Shown: positions 26,800 through 35,587 of the stretch, in pieces
How the letters are laid out: each line of letters opens with the position of its first letter
How positions within the stretch are numbered: the stretch's first letter is position 1
Notes under the pieces: model-generated
What the model saw: the letters and a program-made list of their open reading frames with translations, nothing else
What the model was told of the DNA's origin: nothing
Databases searched by the model: none
Program-made: the position numbers and the translations under genes
Origin: CAYMSO01 sp964393185
GTDB lineage: Bacteria; Patescibacteriota; Dojkabacteria; J137
Assembly (NCBI GenBank): GCA_964393185.1
Contig: CAYMSO010000005.1
Location: 55,552 to 119,551 of the forward strand
Reading direction: 5' to 3'
Length of the DNA stretch: 64,000 nucleotides

Positions 26800-27344
26800 G
26801 TAAAAAATATACTCAATACATCCTTACAAAATCCTTTCAAAATTGAATATTGATTTTTAGCTAAGTTAGACACTAGATATATGATAGGTAATCTCGAAAA
26901 ATAACTCTATTGCTACACTTAGTTAGTAACTTAGCTATATTAGATAAAAAGAGCAATAACCATTATAGTTCCTGTGACTTTGTTAGTCTAGAGCCCTATT
27001 TTTATAGCTTAATATAAATTTTGTCCTAATTTTATAGCTGACTATACCTAAGTTTTATCATAATTTGCCGTGTATAAATTGCAACTTAACTAGCATGATT
27101 TTAAAAGTAAATATTAATAGTCTTGTTGTTAAACAAAATATATACTTATCAGTATCGTATCAAACCACCTGAAAGCTTTTCGTGCTTTAATGCCAAATTA
27201 TGTTGAGGGAATACTATTCATATAAAGCAAAGTAATTAGTGAATGTTTAGGATCCTTCTGAAGAGTTGAATTAAATTTAGCTAAGTTAGATTGTTTATCT
27301 GTAGAGATTGAGGCTTAGTTTAAGAATAAAATTTTAAGAATGAG
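26800..27344. other. Gene-free 545-bp gap with short repeats
   Basis: No credible reading frame or known RNA gene was found. It contains the dprA promoter region and an exact 15-base repeat, TTTAGCTAAGTTAGA, at 26856-26870 and 27276-27290, plus two degenerate copies of CCTATTTTTATAGCT around 26995 and 27026. A nearly identical sequence occurs at the end of dnaX (13944). The strand of coding switches from minus to plus just beyond the tRNAs. Confidence 0.5.
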
Positions 27345-27420
27345 TGGAGCCGCTACGCAGGATCGAACTGCGGACCTCACCCTTACCATGGGTGCGCTCT
27401 ACCAGCTGAGCTATGGCGGC
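27345..27420 (-). tRNA. tRNA-Thr (anticodon GGT)
   Basis: Cloverleaf on the minus strand: D stem GCTC/GAGC, anticodon stem CACCC/GGGTG with loop ATGGTAA (anticodon GGT), T arm CGCAG TTCGATC CTGCG, CCA encoded. The acceptor stem has one C-A mismatch at pair 6-67. Confidence 0.93.
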
Positions 27421-27451
27421 AATAGATTGAGACAACGAGCATGAAAGAATA

Positions 27452-27535
27452 TCCGGAGAGAAGGATTCGAACCTCCGTAGCCCTTAGGACGCCTGATTTA
27501 CAGTCAGGTGCGATTGACCGCTCCGCCATCTCCGG
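27452..27535 (-). tRNA. tRNA-Tyr (anticodon GTA)
   Basis: Class II cloverleaf: acceptor CCGGAGA/TCTCCGG, anticodon stem CCTGA/TCAGG with loop CTGTAAA (GTA), long variable arm, discriminator A, CCA not encoded. Confidence 0.94.
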
Positions 27536-27604
27536 ATGAATTTACAGTAAAATATGCTACTCTACTCTTATTACTATTTGCAATATATAAGTTCTAGAGT
27601 AATT

Positions 27605-27677
27605 AGCTGGAGACGAGACTCGAACTCGTGACCGACTGTTTACAAAACAGTTGCTCTACCAACTGAGCTACTCCAGC
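27605..27677 (-). tRNA. tRNA-Thr (anticodon TGT)
   Basis: Cloverleaf with perfect acceptor stem GCTGGAG/CTCCAGC, anticodon stem ACTGT/ACAGT with loop TTTGTAA (TGT), T arm ACGAG TTCGAGT CTCGT; CCA not encoded. Confidence 0.95.
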
Positions 27678-27850
27678 TTAGTAGCCAATACTAATAAATA
27701 TTGTGCATTTACTTGTAAGCTTCAGTATTCCATATTGCTTACCTGCAAAGATATTTTAAAGAAATAGACTTAAAGAGTATAACAACACTTATAAATCTTT
27801 GCAAAAATATTCTTTTTGCTTTAAAATTACATTGCTTATTTTAACAAAAA

Positions 27851-28087
27851 ATGGCTAGAAAGTGCGAAATAACTGGCAAAAAAACAGCTTTCGGTAATAG
27901 AAAGAAACATAGAAGAGGTTCTTCAGGAGGAGGTGGTGTATGGAAATTCAAAGCACCTAAAACCAAAAGAACTTGGAAACCAAATCTTAGAAAGGTAAAG
28001 TTGGAAGTCAATGGGCAGTCCAAGAGAATCAAGATTTCTATGAAGGCATACAAGAAATTAAGGAAACTAGCAGAAGTATCTGCATAA
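27851..28087 (+). CDS. rpmB: 50S ribosomal protein L28
   Basis: The 78-residue basic product begins M-A-R-K-C-E-I-T-G-K-K-T-A-F-G-N and continues with the W-K-P-N-L-R-K-V core of L28. It stands first in a plus-strand run, 18 bases before the rRNA methyltransferase gene. The leader before the ATG is a run of A with no Shine-Dalgarno motif. Confidence 0.95.
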   Translation: MARKCEITGKKTAFGNRKKHRRGSSGGGGVWKFKAPKTKRTWKPNLRKVKLEVNGQSKRIKISMKAYKKLRKLAEVSA

Positions 28088-28105
28088 TAGTTAATACCAA
28101 TTCCA

Positions 28106-28825
28106 ATGATTTTTTTTGGAAGAAATGTATCAAAAGAGGCTTTAAATTCAAATCATAATTTAAAGTCTCTTTTTGTCGAGTCAAATATTAGAGAAGACGC
28201 AAAAATCTCCGAAATATTGTCCTTGGCACAAAAAAGACAACTCAAAATATTTTATAAGACTCAAAAGGAGCTTACAGCAATTTGTAATGGCCAAAATGAA
28301 CATCAGGGTGTAGCCATCGAATTAGATTTTAATTACAAAGATCTAAAATTTATTCAAAACAATACCTGGTCTGAACATGATAGTTTTATTTATATTTCCG
28401 ATGTAACATATGAGCACAATCTTGGTGCAATAATAAGAACGGCTGAAGTATCAGGATTAAAAGGCGTGATCATACCCAAAGAAGCAAAAGTTTCGCCTAT
28501 TGTTGCGAAAACTTCTGCAGGAGCAGTATTCCACATTCCTATATTGCGTGAATCCATTTATAATACAATTAAAATATTCAAGGATAAGCTAAATTTTGAT
28601 ATAGCTTCCATAGAGCGAGGCGGCGCTATCTATTATGATGCGAATTTGAAACGTAATATTCTTTTTATAATTGGTGGAGAAGATAAATCTATTAGTCAAA
28701 ATATTCAAAATACCTCCGATATAACTCTTCATATTCCTCAATTCGGCAAAATCAACTCTCTAAATATGAGTGTTGCAGCAGCTATTGTAATGTACGAAAG
28801 AGTTAGACAAACCCTTCAACAGTAG
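28106..28825 (+). CDS. rlmB: TrmH/SpoU family rRNA 2'-O-methyltransferase (RlmB-like)
   Basis: SPOUT methyltransferases of this group modify ribose in rRNA; RlmB acts on G2251 of 23S. The 239-residue product has motif 1 (N-L-G-A-I-I-R-T-A-E at about 109), motif 2 (I-G-G-E-D-K-S-I) and motif 3 (I-N-S-L-N-M-S-V-A-A-A-I), which form the knotted SAM site, after an N-terminal substrate-binding domain. Which rRNA position it modifies cannot be told. Confidence 0.9.
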   Translation: MIFFGRNVSKEALNSNHNLKSLFVESNIREDAKISEILSLAQKRQLKIFYKTQKELTAICNGQNEHQGVAIELDFNYKDLKFIQNNTWSEHDSFIYISDVTYEHNLGAIIRTAEVSGLKGVIIPKEAKVSPIVAKTSAGAVFHIPILRESIYNTIKIFKDKLNFDIASIERGGAIYYDANLKRNILFIIGGEDKSISQNIQNTSDITLHIPQFGKINSLNMSVAAAIVMYERVRQTLQQ

Positions 28826-28891
28826 AATAATTAAGTTGTAAAGATTTTGTAAGGATTTAATTGCAATAATTCTGATAGATATTTTATTAGC

Positions 28892-29431
28892 ATGAAAGCT
28901 ATCAGGACTATATTTGTACTGGCCATATTTATTATTGCTTTAATCAGCTTATCTTTCTCGTTAATCATTATGCTTCGAAGCGATGGCAAAATCACCTTTG
29001 TTAACAAACCCCAGCAAAATCAAGTCTTTAAAAAATTTGCTTATATTTCTGGCGCTGTAAATAAACCTGGAGTATACGAAATCTCCGACTCTACACGTGT
29101 TTTAGACTTAATAAATCTGGCTGAAGGTTTTACCGCTGAAGCGGATAGTAATTTTATAGGCGCGCAGTTAAATTTATCCGAAAAATTAAGTGACGGCACA
29201 ATGATTTTTATTCCTGCAAAAGGTGATGCATTGAGTACAAGTAACGAGTCGAAGATTAATGTCAATACTGCTAGCTTACAAGAACTTGCTACTTTACCAG
29301 GCATAGGTGAATCAACTGCACAATTAATAATAGATAATAGACCCTATGCTTCTGTAGAAGACCTATTGAATGTACCACGCATTGGAGATAAAACATTAGA
29401 AAAGATTAGGGGATTAATCACGATTGAATGA
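28892..29431 (+). CDS. comEA: Competence protein ComEA
   Basis: ComEA is the membrane-anchored DNA receptor for transformation. The 179-residue product has an N-terminal membrane helix (about 7-28), an SLBB-type domain (I-S-G-A-V-N-K-P-G-V-Y) and a C-terminal helix-hairpin-helix pair (I-N-V-N-T-A-S-L-Q-E-L-A-T-L-P-G-I-G). It overlaps comEC by four bases (ATGA), so the two are translationally coupled. Confidence 0.95.
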   Translation: MKAIRTIFVLAIFIIALISLSFSLIIMLRSDGKITFVNKPQQNQVFKKFAYISGAVNKPGVYEISDSTRVLDLINLAEGFTAEADSNFIGAQLNLSEKLSDGTMIFIPAKGDALSTSNESKINVNTASLQELATLPGIGESTAQLIIDNRPYASVEDLLNVPRIGDKTLEKIRGLITIE

Positions 29432-30888
29432 AATTAATAAATCTATACTTCTTTTTCTTAATTAAAAGAATACATACGAATATAACTTTACTACAGAATT
29501 TTCCTGTGCTAACAATTAGCTCAATAGTTGTGATTAGTTTTATTCATAACTATATTGCAATTTTGATAACTACTGTTATTTATATCAAAAACAAATATCT
29601 ATTAATTACTACACTGTTATTACTAGTACTTGCAAATATATACACTAGCTCGGTTAATAGCAGGGTTAATCTTGAAAAGCGTCAAGATTATTATAAAAGA
29701 GAGCTGAGTATTACTGTACAGGAAATATATAAAGTTGATGATTTCACACAAAGCATAATTGCGAAAACAGATAAGTACTACAGTCGAATATTACTGAAAA
29801 TTCCCAAATACCCTGCAGTTTATAGGAATCAGCACATTAAGCTAGTGACAAAACTCTCTTCTATAGAAGATAATCATTATTTTACACCAGCTTATAAAAA
29901 GTATTTGGCTTCAAGAAATATACATTTACAGGGAAATGCCGATAAATTTGAACAAATCCAAACCAAGGTACACACCAATTTATTAGATATGCATGGATTT
30001 AGTACTATAATTAGTAACCAAATTAATCGTAACTTTTCTATAACAAAAGCGAGCTTGATTATTGGATTGCTTTTGGGGAATCAGAGTGACTTTCGGGAAG
30101 AATTCCAAGATCAGATTAGGTTATCCGGTGTCTCACATATAGTTTCGGCATCGGGCTTTAACGTTGGATTGATACTTCTTTTAATTTTGAGATTTGAAGG
30201 AAGATTAAAAAGAAAGACTATTTATTTAGGAGGAATAGCTGGAATTTATTTCTATCTATCAATTATCGGTTTTTATAATATTGCTGCGCTAAGAGCTGCA
30301 TTAATGCTCACATTGATTCTTATTTCAAAAATATTAGGTAGAAAAACAAACATTTTGCTGGTTCTAAACTTTTCGATAATCATAATGCTTCTTCTCTACC
30401 CTGGTTATTTATACAATATAAGTTTCCAACTATCTATAGCTGCCACGGTTGGAGTAATAATTTATACAAACTATTCAAAAGTAATTCTAAATTTATTCAA
30501 AAAATTACCAGCAGCTCTTGTTGAAATATATTTTTGTACAATATTTATAAGTTTTACCACTCTACCAATAATATATATTTCTTTCCGAGAAGTTACTTTT
30601 AATTCTTTAATCTCTAATATTCTTATATTACCTGCATTACCTATAATTATCTTCGGTGCACTGATAGAACTTCTGTTAGCCCCATTTTTGGTTGAACCAC
30701 TCGAAAACTTGTTGATCAGTATAATCGATTTATTACTAACTTTTATTATAAAAGTAATTCAGATTTCGAGCCAATTGCCATTTGGAAAGATCTCCGATTT
30801 ATATTTTATTATTTTAACTTTTTTGGCTATGGTAATTTTATTACTTGTATTGGATATTAGAAAAGTCGTGTATGAAACTAAAAAATAA
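29428..30888 (+). CDS. comEC: ComEC/Rec2 channel, N-terminal part (OB plus competence domain)
   Basis: ComEC carries transforming DNA across the cytoplasmic membrane. This 486-residue protein holds the N-terminal membrane helices, the periplasmic OB-like domain (about 90-180) and the multi-helix competence domain with the motif S-G-V-S-H-I-V-S-A-S-G-F-N-V and later A-A-L-R-A. It lacks the metallo-beta-lactamase domain, which is encoded by the next gene as a separate, overlapping reading frame. Confidence 0.93.
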   Translation: MKLINLYFFFLIKRIHTNITLLQNFPVLTISSIVVISFIHNYIAILITTVIYIKNKYLLITTLLLLVLANIYTSSVNSRVNLEKRQDYYKRELSITVQEIYKVDDFTQSIIAKTDKYYSRILLKIPKYPAVYRNQHIKLVTKLSSIEDNHYFTPAYKKYLASRNIHLQGNADKFEQIQTKVHTNLLDMHGFSTIISNQINRNFSITKASLIIGLLLGNQSDFREEFQDQIRLSGVSHIVSASGFNVGLILLLILRFEGRLKRKTIYLGGIAGIYFYLSIIGFYNIAALRAALMLTLILISKILGRKTNILLVLNFSIIIMLLLYPGYLYNISFQLSIAATVGVIIYTNYSKVILNLFKKLPAALVEIYFCTIFISFTTLPIIYISFREVTFNSLISNILILPALPIIIFGALIELLLAPFLVEPLENLLISIIDLLLTFIIKVIQISSQLPFGKISDLYFIILTFLAMVILLLVLDIRKVVYETKK

Positions 30889-31723
30889 AGTTAATACAAT
30901 AATTATCTTTCTACTTGTGAGCAGTGCCTGGATCAACTTAAACTACCTACAATTCAGTTCAAGTGAGTTAGAAATTATTTTTTTGGATGTAGGGCAAGGA
31001 GATTCAATATTAATCAAAACACCAGCTAACAATTTTGTATTAATAGATGGAGGTAGGGGAACAGAAGTTATGTACCAACTTGAAGAGTTTATACCTTTCT
31101 ATATAGACAGAATACACACCATTATTTTTACTCACCCGGATGCTGATCATATTGAAGGTTTAAATGAGGTTTTACAAAATTATACAGTAGACAATGTATT
31201 TATAAATAAAGTTTATAAGGAATCAGATATAGTTGATAAGACGCTCGAATTAGTGGAATCATACGATATTTATAATGCTGGACTTAATTCTCAAACGGAT
31301 TTTGTGATTGATGGTATAAAATTTGATGTTTTGTGGCCAAACAACAGTGTAGATATATTTAATATTGCTGAATCGAATGATCTGTCGATTGGATTATTAA
31401 TTAGTTACGAAAACTTTACGCTTTTTACTTCTGGTGATCTCAGTACAGATATTGAAGATAGCCTAGTAACTAACATTACACAGACAGTTACTATCCTCAA
31501 AGTTGGTCACCACGGAAGCAACACTTCTACAAGCCAATACTTTCTGAGTAAACTTAAACCTAAACACTGTATTATTCAATCAGGAAAAGACAATTCTTAT
31601 GGTCATCCGAGTAACAAAGTAATCGATAGGCTAGAAGATGAAAATTGCAAGATACATCGAACAGATCAGTATGGTAATATAAAACTTATCTACTCAAATC
31701 AACATCTTTATTTAGAAGACTAA
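30872..31723 (+). CDS. ComEC-type metallo-beta-lactamase domain as a separate protein
   Basis: The product is the MBL domain normally fused to the C-terminus of ComEC. Metal ligands are present: H-P-D-A-D-H (the HxDxDH motif), G-H-H-G-S and a late G-H-P-S. One hydrophobic N-terminal segment suggests membrane attachment or export, which would place the domain on the outer face as in fused ComEC. The frame is open from a TTG at 30845, but ATG 30872 is the likely start and overlaps the channel gene by 17 bases. The MBL domain is thought to degrade the non-transported strand. Confidence 0.88.
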   Translation: MKLKNKVNTIIIFLLVSSAWINLNYLQFSSSELEIIFLDVGQGDSILIKTPANNFVLIDGGRGTEVMYQLEEFIPFYIDRIHTIIFTHPDADHIEGLNEVLQNYTVDNVFINKVYKESDIVDKTLELVESYDIYNAGLNSQTDFVIDGIKFDVLWPNNSVDIFNIAESNDLSIGLLISYENFTLFTSGDLSTDIEDSLVTNITQTVTILKVGHHGSNTSTSQYFLSKLKPKHCIIQSGKDNSYGHPSNKVIDRLEDENCKIHRTDQYGNIKLIYSNQHLYLED

Positions 31724-31725
31724 AT

Positions 31726-31751
31726 ACTCAATAGGATTGAGTTAAATTTTT
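31726..31751 (+). terminator. Possible weak terminator after the ComEC MBL gene
   Basis: ACTCAAT (31726-31732) pairs with ATTGAGT (31736-31742), followed by TAAATTTTT. The stem is short and A/T-rich. Confidence 0.4.
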
Positions 31752-31814
31752 CTGTTGCTTAAAGTTTTCTAAGATAATATAATTATACGTCAAATTAAAT
31801 ATTAGGTAAGTGAA

Positions 31815-31997
31815 ATGGCAAAGAAGAAAAACAAAATGAATATATACAGATTCTACTCGAAAGAAACTGGTGAACATTATACAATCAGATTGTCTCGAAA
31901 CGCCTACGACCAACTTAAAGACGGTTCAGTAAAGAAATTCAGCAGAAAACTTAGAAAACATATTGATTTCAAAGTTATTAAACCGAAACTAAAGTAA
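31815..31997 (+). CDS. rpmG: 50S ribosomal protein L33
   Basis: The 60-residue basic product has the L33 pattern (Y-R-F-Y-S-K-E-T-G-E-H-Y, then K-K-F-S-R-K-L-R-K-H). It lacks the zinc-binding cysteines, so it is the zinc-free type. It stands upstream of tRNA-Trp and secE-nusG, the classic rpmG-secE-nusG order. Confidence 0.93.
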   Translation: MAKKKNKMNIYRFYSKETGEHYTIRLSRNAYDQLKDGSVKKFSRKLRKHIDFKVIKPKLK

Positions 31998-32037
31998 CGT
32001 AAGTATCGATTACTATGATCCCACAGATCTCCTACGG

Positions 32038-32109
32038 AGAGTCGTGATGTCAATGGTAGCATGACGGTCTCCAAAACCGTTCGTAGAGGTTCGAATCCTC
32101 TCGACTCTG
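32038..32109 (+). tRNA. tRNA-Trp (anticodon CCA)
   Basis: Acceptor AGAGTCG/CGACTCT, anticodon stem ACGGT/ACCGT with loop CTCCAAA (CCA), T arm AGAGG TTCGAAT CCTCT, discriminator G, CCA end not encoded. tRNA-Trp before secE is a conserved position. Confidence 0.95.
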
Positions 32110-32195
32110 TATTATAGTATGTGGTCGTGCTAAAATACAGACGGCAGGATTAATCTAAAGTAGAGAGTTGAGAATTAATTAAAAGAAATTTAAGT

Positions 32196-32552
32196 ATGAA
32201 TTCTATTACTACCAACATGGAAGAGTTTGCAAACTGGTTATCAAATGAGCTTAAACCAGGAAATGTTGACTGGAATAATGTGGGAAGCGTGATTATCTAT
32301 GCAATAAATATTTCTGCTTTTCTGATTATAGTTGCAAGTGTAATACTATTTATACTCAACTTTAAGAAAATAAGAAGATTTATAATATCAACACTAAATG
32401 AGTTAAAGTTAGTAGAATGGTTGAAAAGGAGCGAGGTAGCAAGATTATCTTTAATAACAATCAGTTTAATGGTCATAGTAACATTATTTATATTATTAAT
32501 TGATCAGGCTTTTTTAATTTTAAGGAATTTGATAATATTACGAGAAGTTTAA
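32196..32552 (+). CDS. secE: Protein translocase subunit SecE
   Basis: SecE clamps the SecY channel. The 118-residue product keeps the amphipathic region and the C-terminal helix (L-N-E-L-K-L-V-E-W-L-K-R-S-E-V-A-R followed by a membrane span of about 22 residues). An additional N-terminal hydrophobic span (about 38-58) makes it longer than the minimal one-helix form. Context immediately before nusG supports the call. Confidence 0.93.
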   Translation: MNSITTNMEEFANWLSNELKPGNVDWNNVGSVIIYAINISAFLIIVASVILFILNFKKIRRFIISTLNELKLVEWLKRSEVARLSLITISLMVIVTLFILLIDQAFLILRNLIILREV

Positions 32553-32561
32553 AATTCAAAC

Positions 32562-33170
32562 ATGGCTAAGAAAAAAGAAACAAAACAAGAAAAGAATACA
32601 GAAACAGAGTCCGTAAAAACTACTGTAGATTCTAAGGATTTTAGGTGGTACATTCTAAGAAGCAATTCTGGAAAGGAAAAAAGTATTGCAGAGCAACTTA
32701 GACAGCGAATAAGGGCAAATAACCTAGAAGATGTTATAACAGAAGTAATAGTTCCTATTCAGGAAAAGATAGTTATCAAAAGAGGAAAAAAACAAACTGT
32801 AGAAGAAAGAATTTTTCCAGGATATATCTTAGTCAAAATGAAAGTTAATGATGATGCTATTCATATAATTATTAACACAGAAGGTGTGCTAGGTTTTATT
32901 GGATCTTCTTCTACAAGCAAGAGACCAACACCAATTAGCGAAAAGGAAGTAGAAGGTATAATGGCATTTATGAAAATCAAACAAATGCCTACTTATCAGG
33001 CAAAATTTAGTCAGAAGGATGCTGTCAAAGTTGTTGACGGTCCTTTTAAGGATTTTGTTGGAACAGTTCAAGAAGTTAATGAAAGTAAAGGGCAAGTTAC
33101 CGTATTACTTACAATATTCGGAAGAGAAACACCTGTTCAATTAGATTTTTTACAAGTTAATAAAATTTAA
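32562..33170 (+). CDS. nusG: Transcription termination/antitermination factor NusG
   Basis: The 202-residue product has a lysine-rich N-terminal extension of about 25 residues, the NGN domain (R-W-Y-I-L-R-S-N-S-G-K-E and F-P-G-Y-I-L-V-K-M) and a C-terminal KOW domain (V-V-D-G-P-F-K-D-F-V-G-T-V). NusG binds RNA polymerase and, with Rho and ribosomes, couples transcription to translation. rplK begins three bases after its stop. Confidence 0.96.
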   Translation: MAKKKETKQEKNTETESVKTTVDSKDFRWYILRSNSGKEKSIAEQLRQRIRANNLEDVITEVIVPIQEKIVIKRGKKQTVEERIFPGYILVKMKVNDDAIHIIINTEGVLGFIGSSSTSKRPTPISEKEVEGIMAFMKIKQMPTYQAKFSQKDAVKVVDGPFKDFVGTVQEVNESKGQVTVLLTIFGRETPVQLDFLQVNKI

Positions 33171-33173
33171 ATC

Positions 33174-33605
33174 ATGGCAAAGGCAAAGGAAGTTGTTGCA
33201 AAATTAAAGCTAGTGATTCCAGCAGGAAAAGCTACTCCAGCCCCTCCAATCGGTCCAATTTTGGGACAAAATGGAATCCCAATTCAGGAATTTTGTACAG
33301 AATTTAACAATAAAACAAGAGAAATTGGCAATTTTGAAATACCAGTTGCAGTAGATGTATATAAAGATAGAACTTTTAAAATGAGGATCTTTCAACCTAC
33401 TGTTGCAAGCATGTTAAAACAAAAGTTTAATATTCAAAAAGGTTCTGGTACACCAAACAAAGAAAAAGTAAAGAAAATTAAATTTAACGATTTGAAAGAA
33501 ATCGCAGAAAGAAAGCTTCAAGATTTGAACACCAAAGACGTTGCAGCTGCAATGAAAATTGTAGCAGGTACAGCAAAAAGCATGGGAATTGAAGTAGAAG
33601 AATAA
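33174..33605 (+). CDS. rplK: 50S ribosomal protein L11
   Basis: The 143-residue product has the standard L11 layout: V-V-A-K-L-K-L-V-I-P-A-G-K-A-T-P-A-P-P-I at the start, the N-terminal factor-binding domain and the RNA-binding C-terminal domain (G-T-A-K-S-M-G-I). L11 sits at the GTPase-associated centre. It lies in nusG-rplK-rplA. Confidence 0.97.
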   Translation: MAKAKEVVAKLKLVIPAGKATPAPPIGPILGQNGIPIQEFCTEFNNKTREIGNFEIPVAVDVYKDRTFKMRIFQPTVASMLKQKFNIQKGSGTPNKEKVKKIKFNDLKEIAERKLQDLNTKDVAAAMKIVAGTAKSMGIEVEE

Positions 33606-33633
33606 TATTTAGCAGTAAAATAATAAAGCAAGT

Positions 33634-34314
33634 ATGAAAAAAGATAATAAAGTAAAAATAGCAGAAGAACTAAGCTTAGAAGAAGCTGTCAAAGTACTTA
33701 AAGAAAATGCTAAAGCTAAGTTTGGCGAAACAGTAGACCTCGACATAGTGTTAAATCTTAAAGAATCTCAAAAAAATGAGAGTATTAGAGGTACAGTTTC
33801 ATTTCCACATAAATTTGGAAAAGAAAAAAGAGTAATAGTACTCTGCGAGGAAAAAGATGTGGATGCTGCAAAAAAGGCAGGTGCAATAGAAGCAGGTTTG
33901 GCAGAATTGGAGAAAAAATTGATGGATGGGTGGAAAGATTTTGATGTAGTAATAGCAACACCAGCAGTAATGCCAAAAATCGCAAGACTTGGAAAAGTTT
34001 TGGGACCAACAGGATTAATGCCTAGCCCTAAAAACGAAACTGTAACTACAGACGTAGAGAAAGCAGTAAAGAACTTTTTGGGAGGAAAAAGTGGATTTAA
34101 AATGGAACAAAAACAAGGTGTTGTTAGAGCAAAAATTGCAAAAGTTGAACAACCAGAAGAACAAATAATCGAAAACGCAATTGAATTATTAAAATCAGTC
34201 ACCAAAGAAGTTAGAAAATTTGCTTCAAGCCCATTTGCAAAAATCACTATCAAAAGCACTATGGGCCCTGGCGTAAGATTGAAACTTAATGATATAATTG
34301 CAAGGATTGGTTAA
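33634..34314 (+). CDS. rplA: 50S ribosomal protein L1
   Basis: The 226-residue product is full length and has V-L-G-P-T-G-L-M-P-S-P-K, the L1 signature, and a C-terminal S-S-P-F-A-K-I-T-I-K-S-T-M-G-P-G. Some Patescibacteria lineages lack L1; this one keeps it. No L1-type binding site was noticed in the short 28-base gap before it. Confidence 0.97.
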   Translation: MKKDNKVKIAEELSLEEAVKVLKENAKAKFGETVDLDIVLNLKESQKNESIRGTVSFPHKFGKEKRVIVLCEEKDVDAAKKAGAIEAGLAELEKKLMDGWKDFDVVIATPAVMPKIARLGKVLGPTGLMPSPKNETVTTDVEKAVKNFLGGKSGFKMEQKQGVVRAKIAKVEQPEEQIIENAIELLKSVTKEVRKFASSPFAKITIKSTMGPGVRLKLNDIIARIG

Positions 34315-34319
34315 AATTT

Positions 34320-34473
34320 AGAGTCAGAGACAGTGGGTTTTTATGTGTACTAAAAGTATACATTGATTAAAACACCTACCGAGACAGCAAATTTAAGTAT
34401 AGGTTAATATATTTTTATTATTAATCTATGCAATTTAATGCGCTCGGTAGAGCGTATTTTTTATTTATAAACT
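34320..34473 (+). promoter_or_regulatory. L10 leader with terminator/antiterminator switch
   Basis: The gap before rplJ has two mutually exclusive structures. ATGCGCTC (34438-34445) pairs with GAGCGTAT (34450-34457), followed by TTTTTATTT: an intrinsic terminator. CTACCGAG (34376-34383) is an exact complement of CTCGGTAG (34443-34450) and would break it. This is the layout of L10 leaders that bind L10(L12)n and control rplJL by attenuation. Confidence 0.75.
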
Positions 34474-35007
34474 ATGGCAAGAACCAAAAAAGAGAAAAAG
34501 GTGTTGATTGATCTCTACGAAAATAGAATCAAACAATCAAAGGCTGTAGTGATTGTAAGAAACAAGGGAGTAACTGCTTCTGAAGCAGTAGCTATCAAAC
34601 AATCATTATACGATTTTGATACCAAGTTCAATGTGATCAAAAACACTCTTTTTAAAATAGCTCTAAAGAATACAGAGCTTGAGGGAGATGCCGACCTAGA
34701 TAATTATGAACACGCCGCAGTGTTTATAAAAGAAGATATTGTGAATAGCTCTAAGGCACTCAAAAAATTTGCAGATGAGCTAAAAGACAGTAGCGGAAGT
34801 CAAAAGTTAGAATTAGCTTTTGGTTATCTAGACGGTGTTAAGTTATCTAAAGAACAGGTAACTGAACTTGCAGAGATGCCAGACAAACAAGGAAGCATAT
34901 CTATGATTCTAGGTATTCTTGATCAGGCTCTTTCAAGTGTGGTTAATGTTCTAGAAGATCCAGTAAGATCTTATGCAACTATAATTGATCAAGCTTTTAA
35001 AGAGTAG
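34474..35007 (+). CDS. rplJ: 50S ribosomal protein L10
   Basis: L10 anchors L7/L12 dimers to the ribosome. The 177-residue product has the family pattern M-A-R-T-K-K-E-K-K, V-I-V-R-N-K-G-V and F-N-V-I-K-N-T-L-F-K-I-A, and a C-terminal helix with I-L-D-Q-A-L-S-S-V-V-N-V-L that binds L7/L12. It follows a leader predicted to let it control its own transcription. Confidence 0.96.
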   Translation: MARTKKEKKVLIDLYENRIKQSKAVVIVRNKGVTASEAVAIKQSLYDFDTKFNVIKNTLFKIALKNTELEGDADLDNYEHAAVFIKEDIVNSSKALKKFADELKDSSGSQKLELAFGYLDGVKLSKEQVTELAEMPDKQGSISMILGILDQALSSVVNVLEDPVRSYATIIDQAFKE

Positions 35008-35048
35008 GTCAATTAATATTTTAGTTAATAATATTTATTTTAAATACT

Positions 35049-35432
35049 ATGGCAGCAGATAAAGTACAAAAGATAGTAGACCTTATTAAGGACCTATCAG
35101 TAGTAGAAGCTTTTGAATTAAAGAAAGCTTTGGAAACAGAATTCGATGTTAAAGCAGCAGCTCCTATGGCTATGGCAGCAATGCCAGTTGCAGGTGCAGC
35201 AGCAGAAGCAGTCGAAGAAAAAGATGAGTTTGATGTAATTCTTGTAGATGGAGGATCAAACAAAATCAACGTTATTAAAGTAGTAAAAGGAATCACCAAC
35301 TTAGGTCTAAAAGAAGCTAAAGACTTAGTAGATGGAGCTCCAAAAGAAGTTAAGGCTGGAGTTAAGAAAGAAGAAGCTGAAGATATTAAGAAGCAAATCG
35401 AAGAAGCTGGAGGAAAAGTAGAACTTAAATAA
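35049..35432 (+). CDS. rplL: 50S ribosomal protein L7/L12
   Basis: The 127-residue product has an N-terminal dimer domain, an Ala/Met/Pro-rich hinge (about 37-53) and the C-terminal factor-binding domain with K-I-N-V-I-K-V-V-K-G and L-G-L-K-E-A-K-D-L-V-D-G-A-P. It is followed by a strong terminator. Confidence 0.97.
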   Translation: MAADKVQKIVDLIKDLSVVEAFELKKALETEFDVKAAAPMAMAAMPVAGAAAEAVEEKDEFDVILVDGGSNKINVIKVVKGITNLGLKEAKDLVDGAPKEVKAGVKKEEAEDIKKQIEEAGGKVELK

Positions 35433-35447
35433 TTCTATTTTCTACAT

Positions 35448-35480
35448 AAAAAAAGAGACAGATTAACTGTCTCTTTTTTT
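35448..35480 (+). terminator. Strong intrinsic terminator of rplJL
   Basis: A 14-bp stem from A-run plus GAGACAG (35448-35461) with CTGTCTC plus T-run (35467-35480) around ATTAA; symmetrical enough to work on both strands. Confidence 0.9.
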
Positions 35481-35587
35481 ATTATTTATGTGTAAATATT
35501 CATAATACAGCTACTGAAAAGATTGGATCGATAGGCGTATTAATAAAATAGCAACTAGCGCGAAATGCAGTATAATATTGCCTTTTT

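Noticed and set aside
26800..27344. Hidden RNase P RNA, tmRNA or SRP RNA
   Set aside because: None of their conserved core sequences was found on either strand.
33768..34259. Minus-strand frame of 163 residues inside rplA
   Set aside because: Antisense to a full-length ribosomal protein gene.
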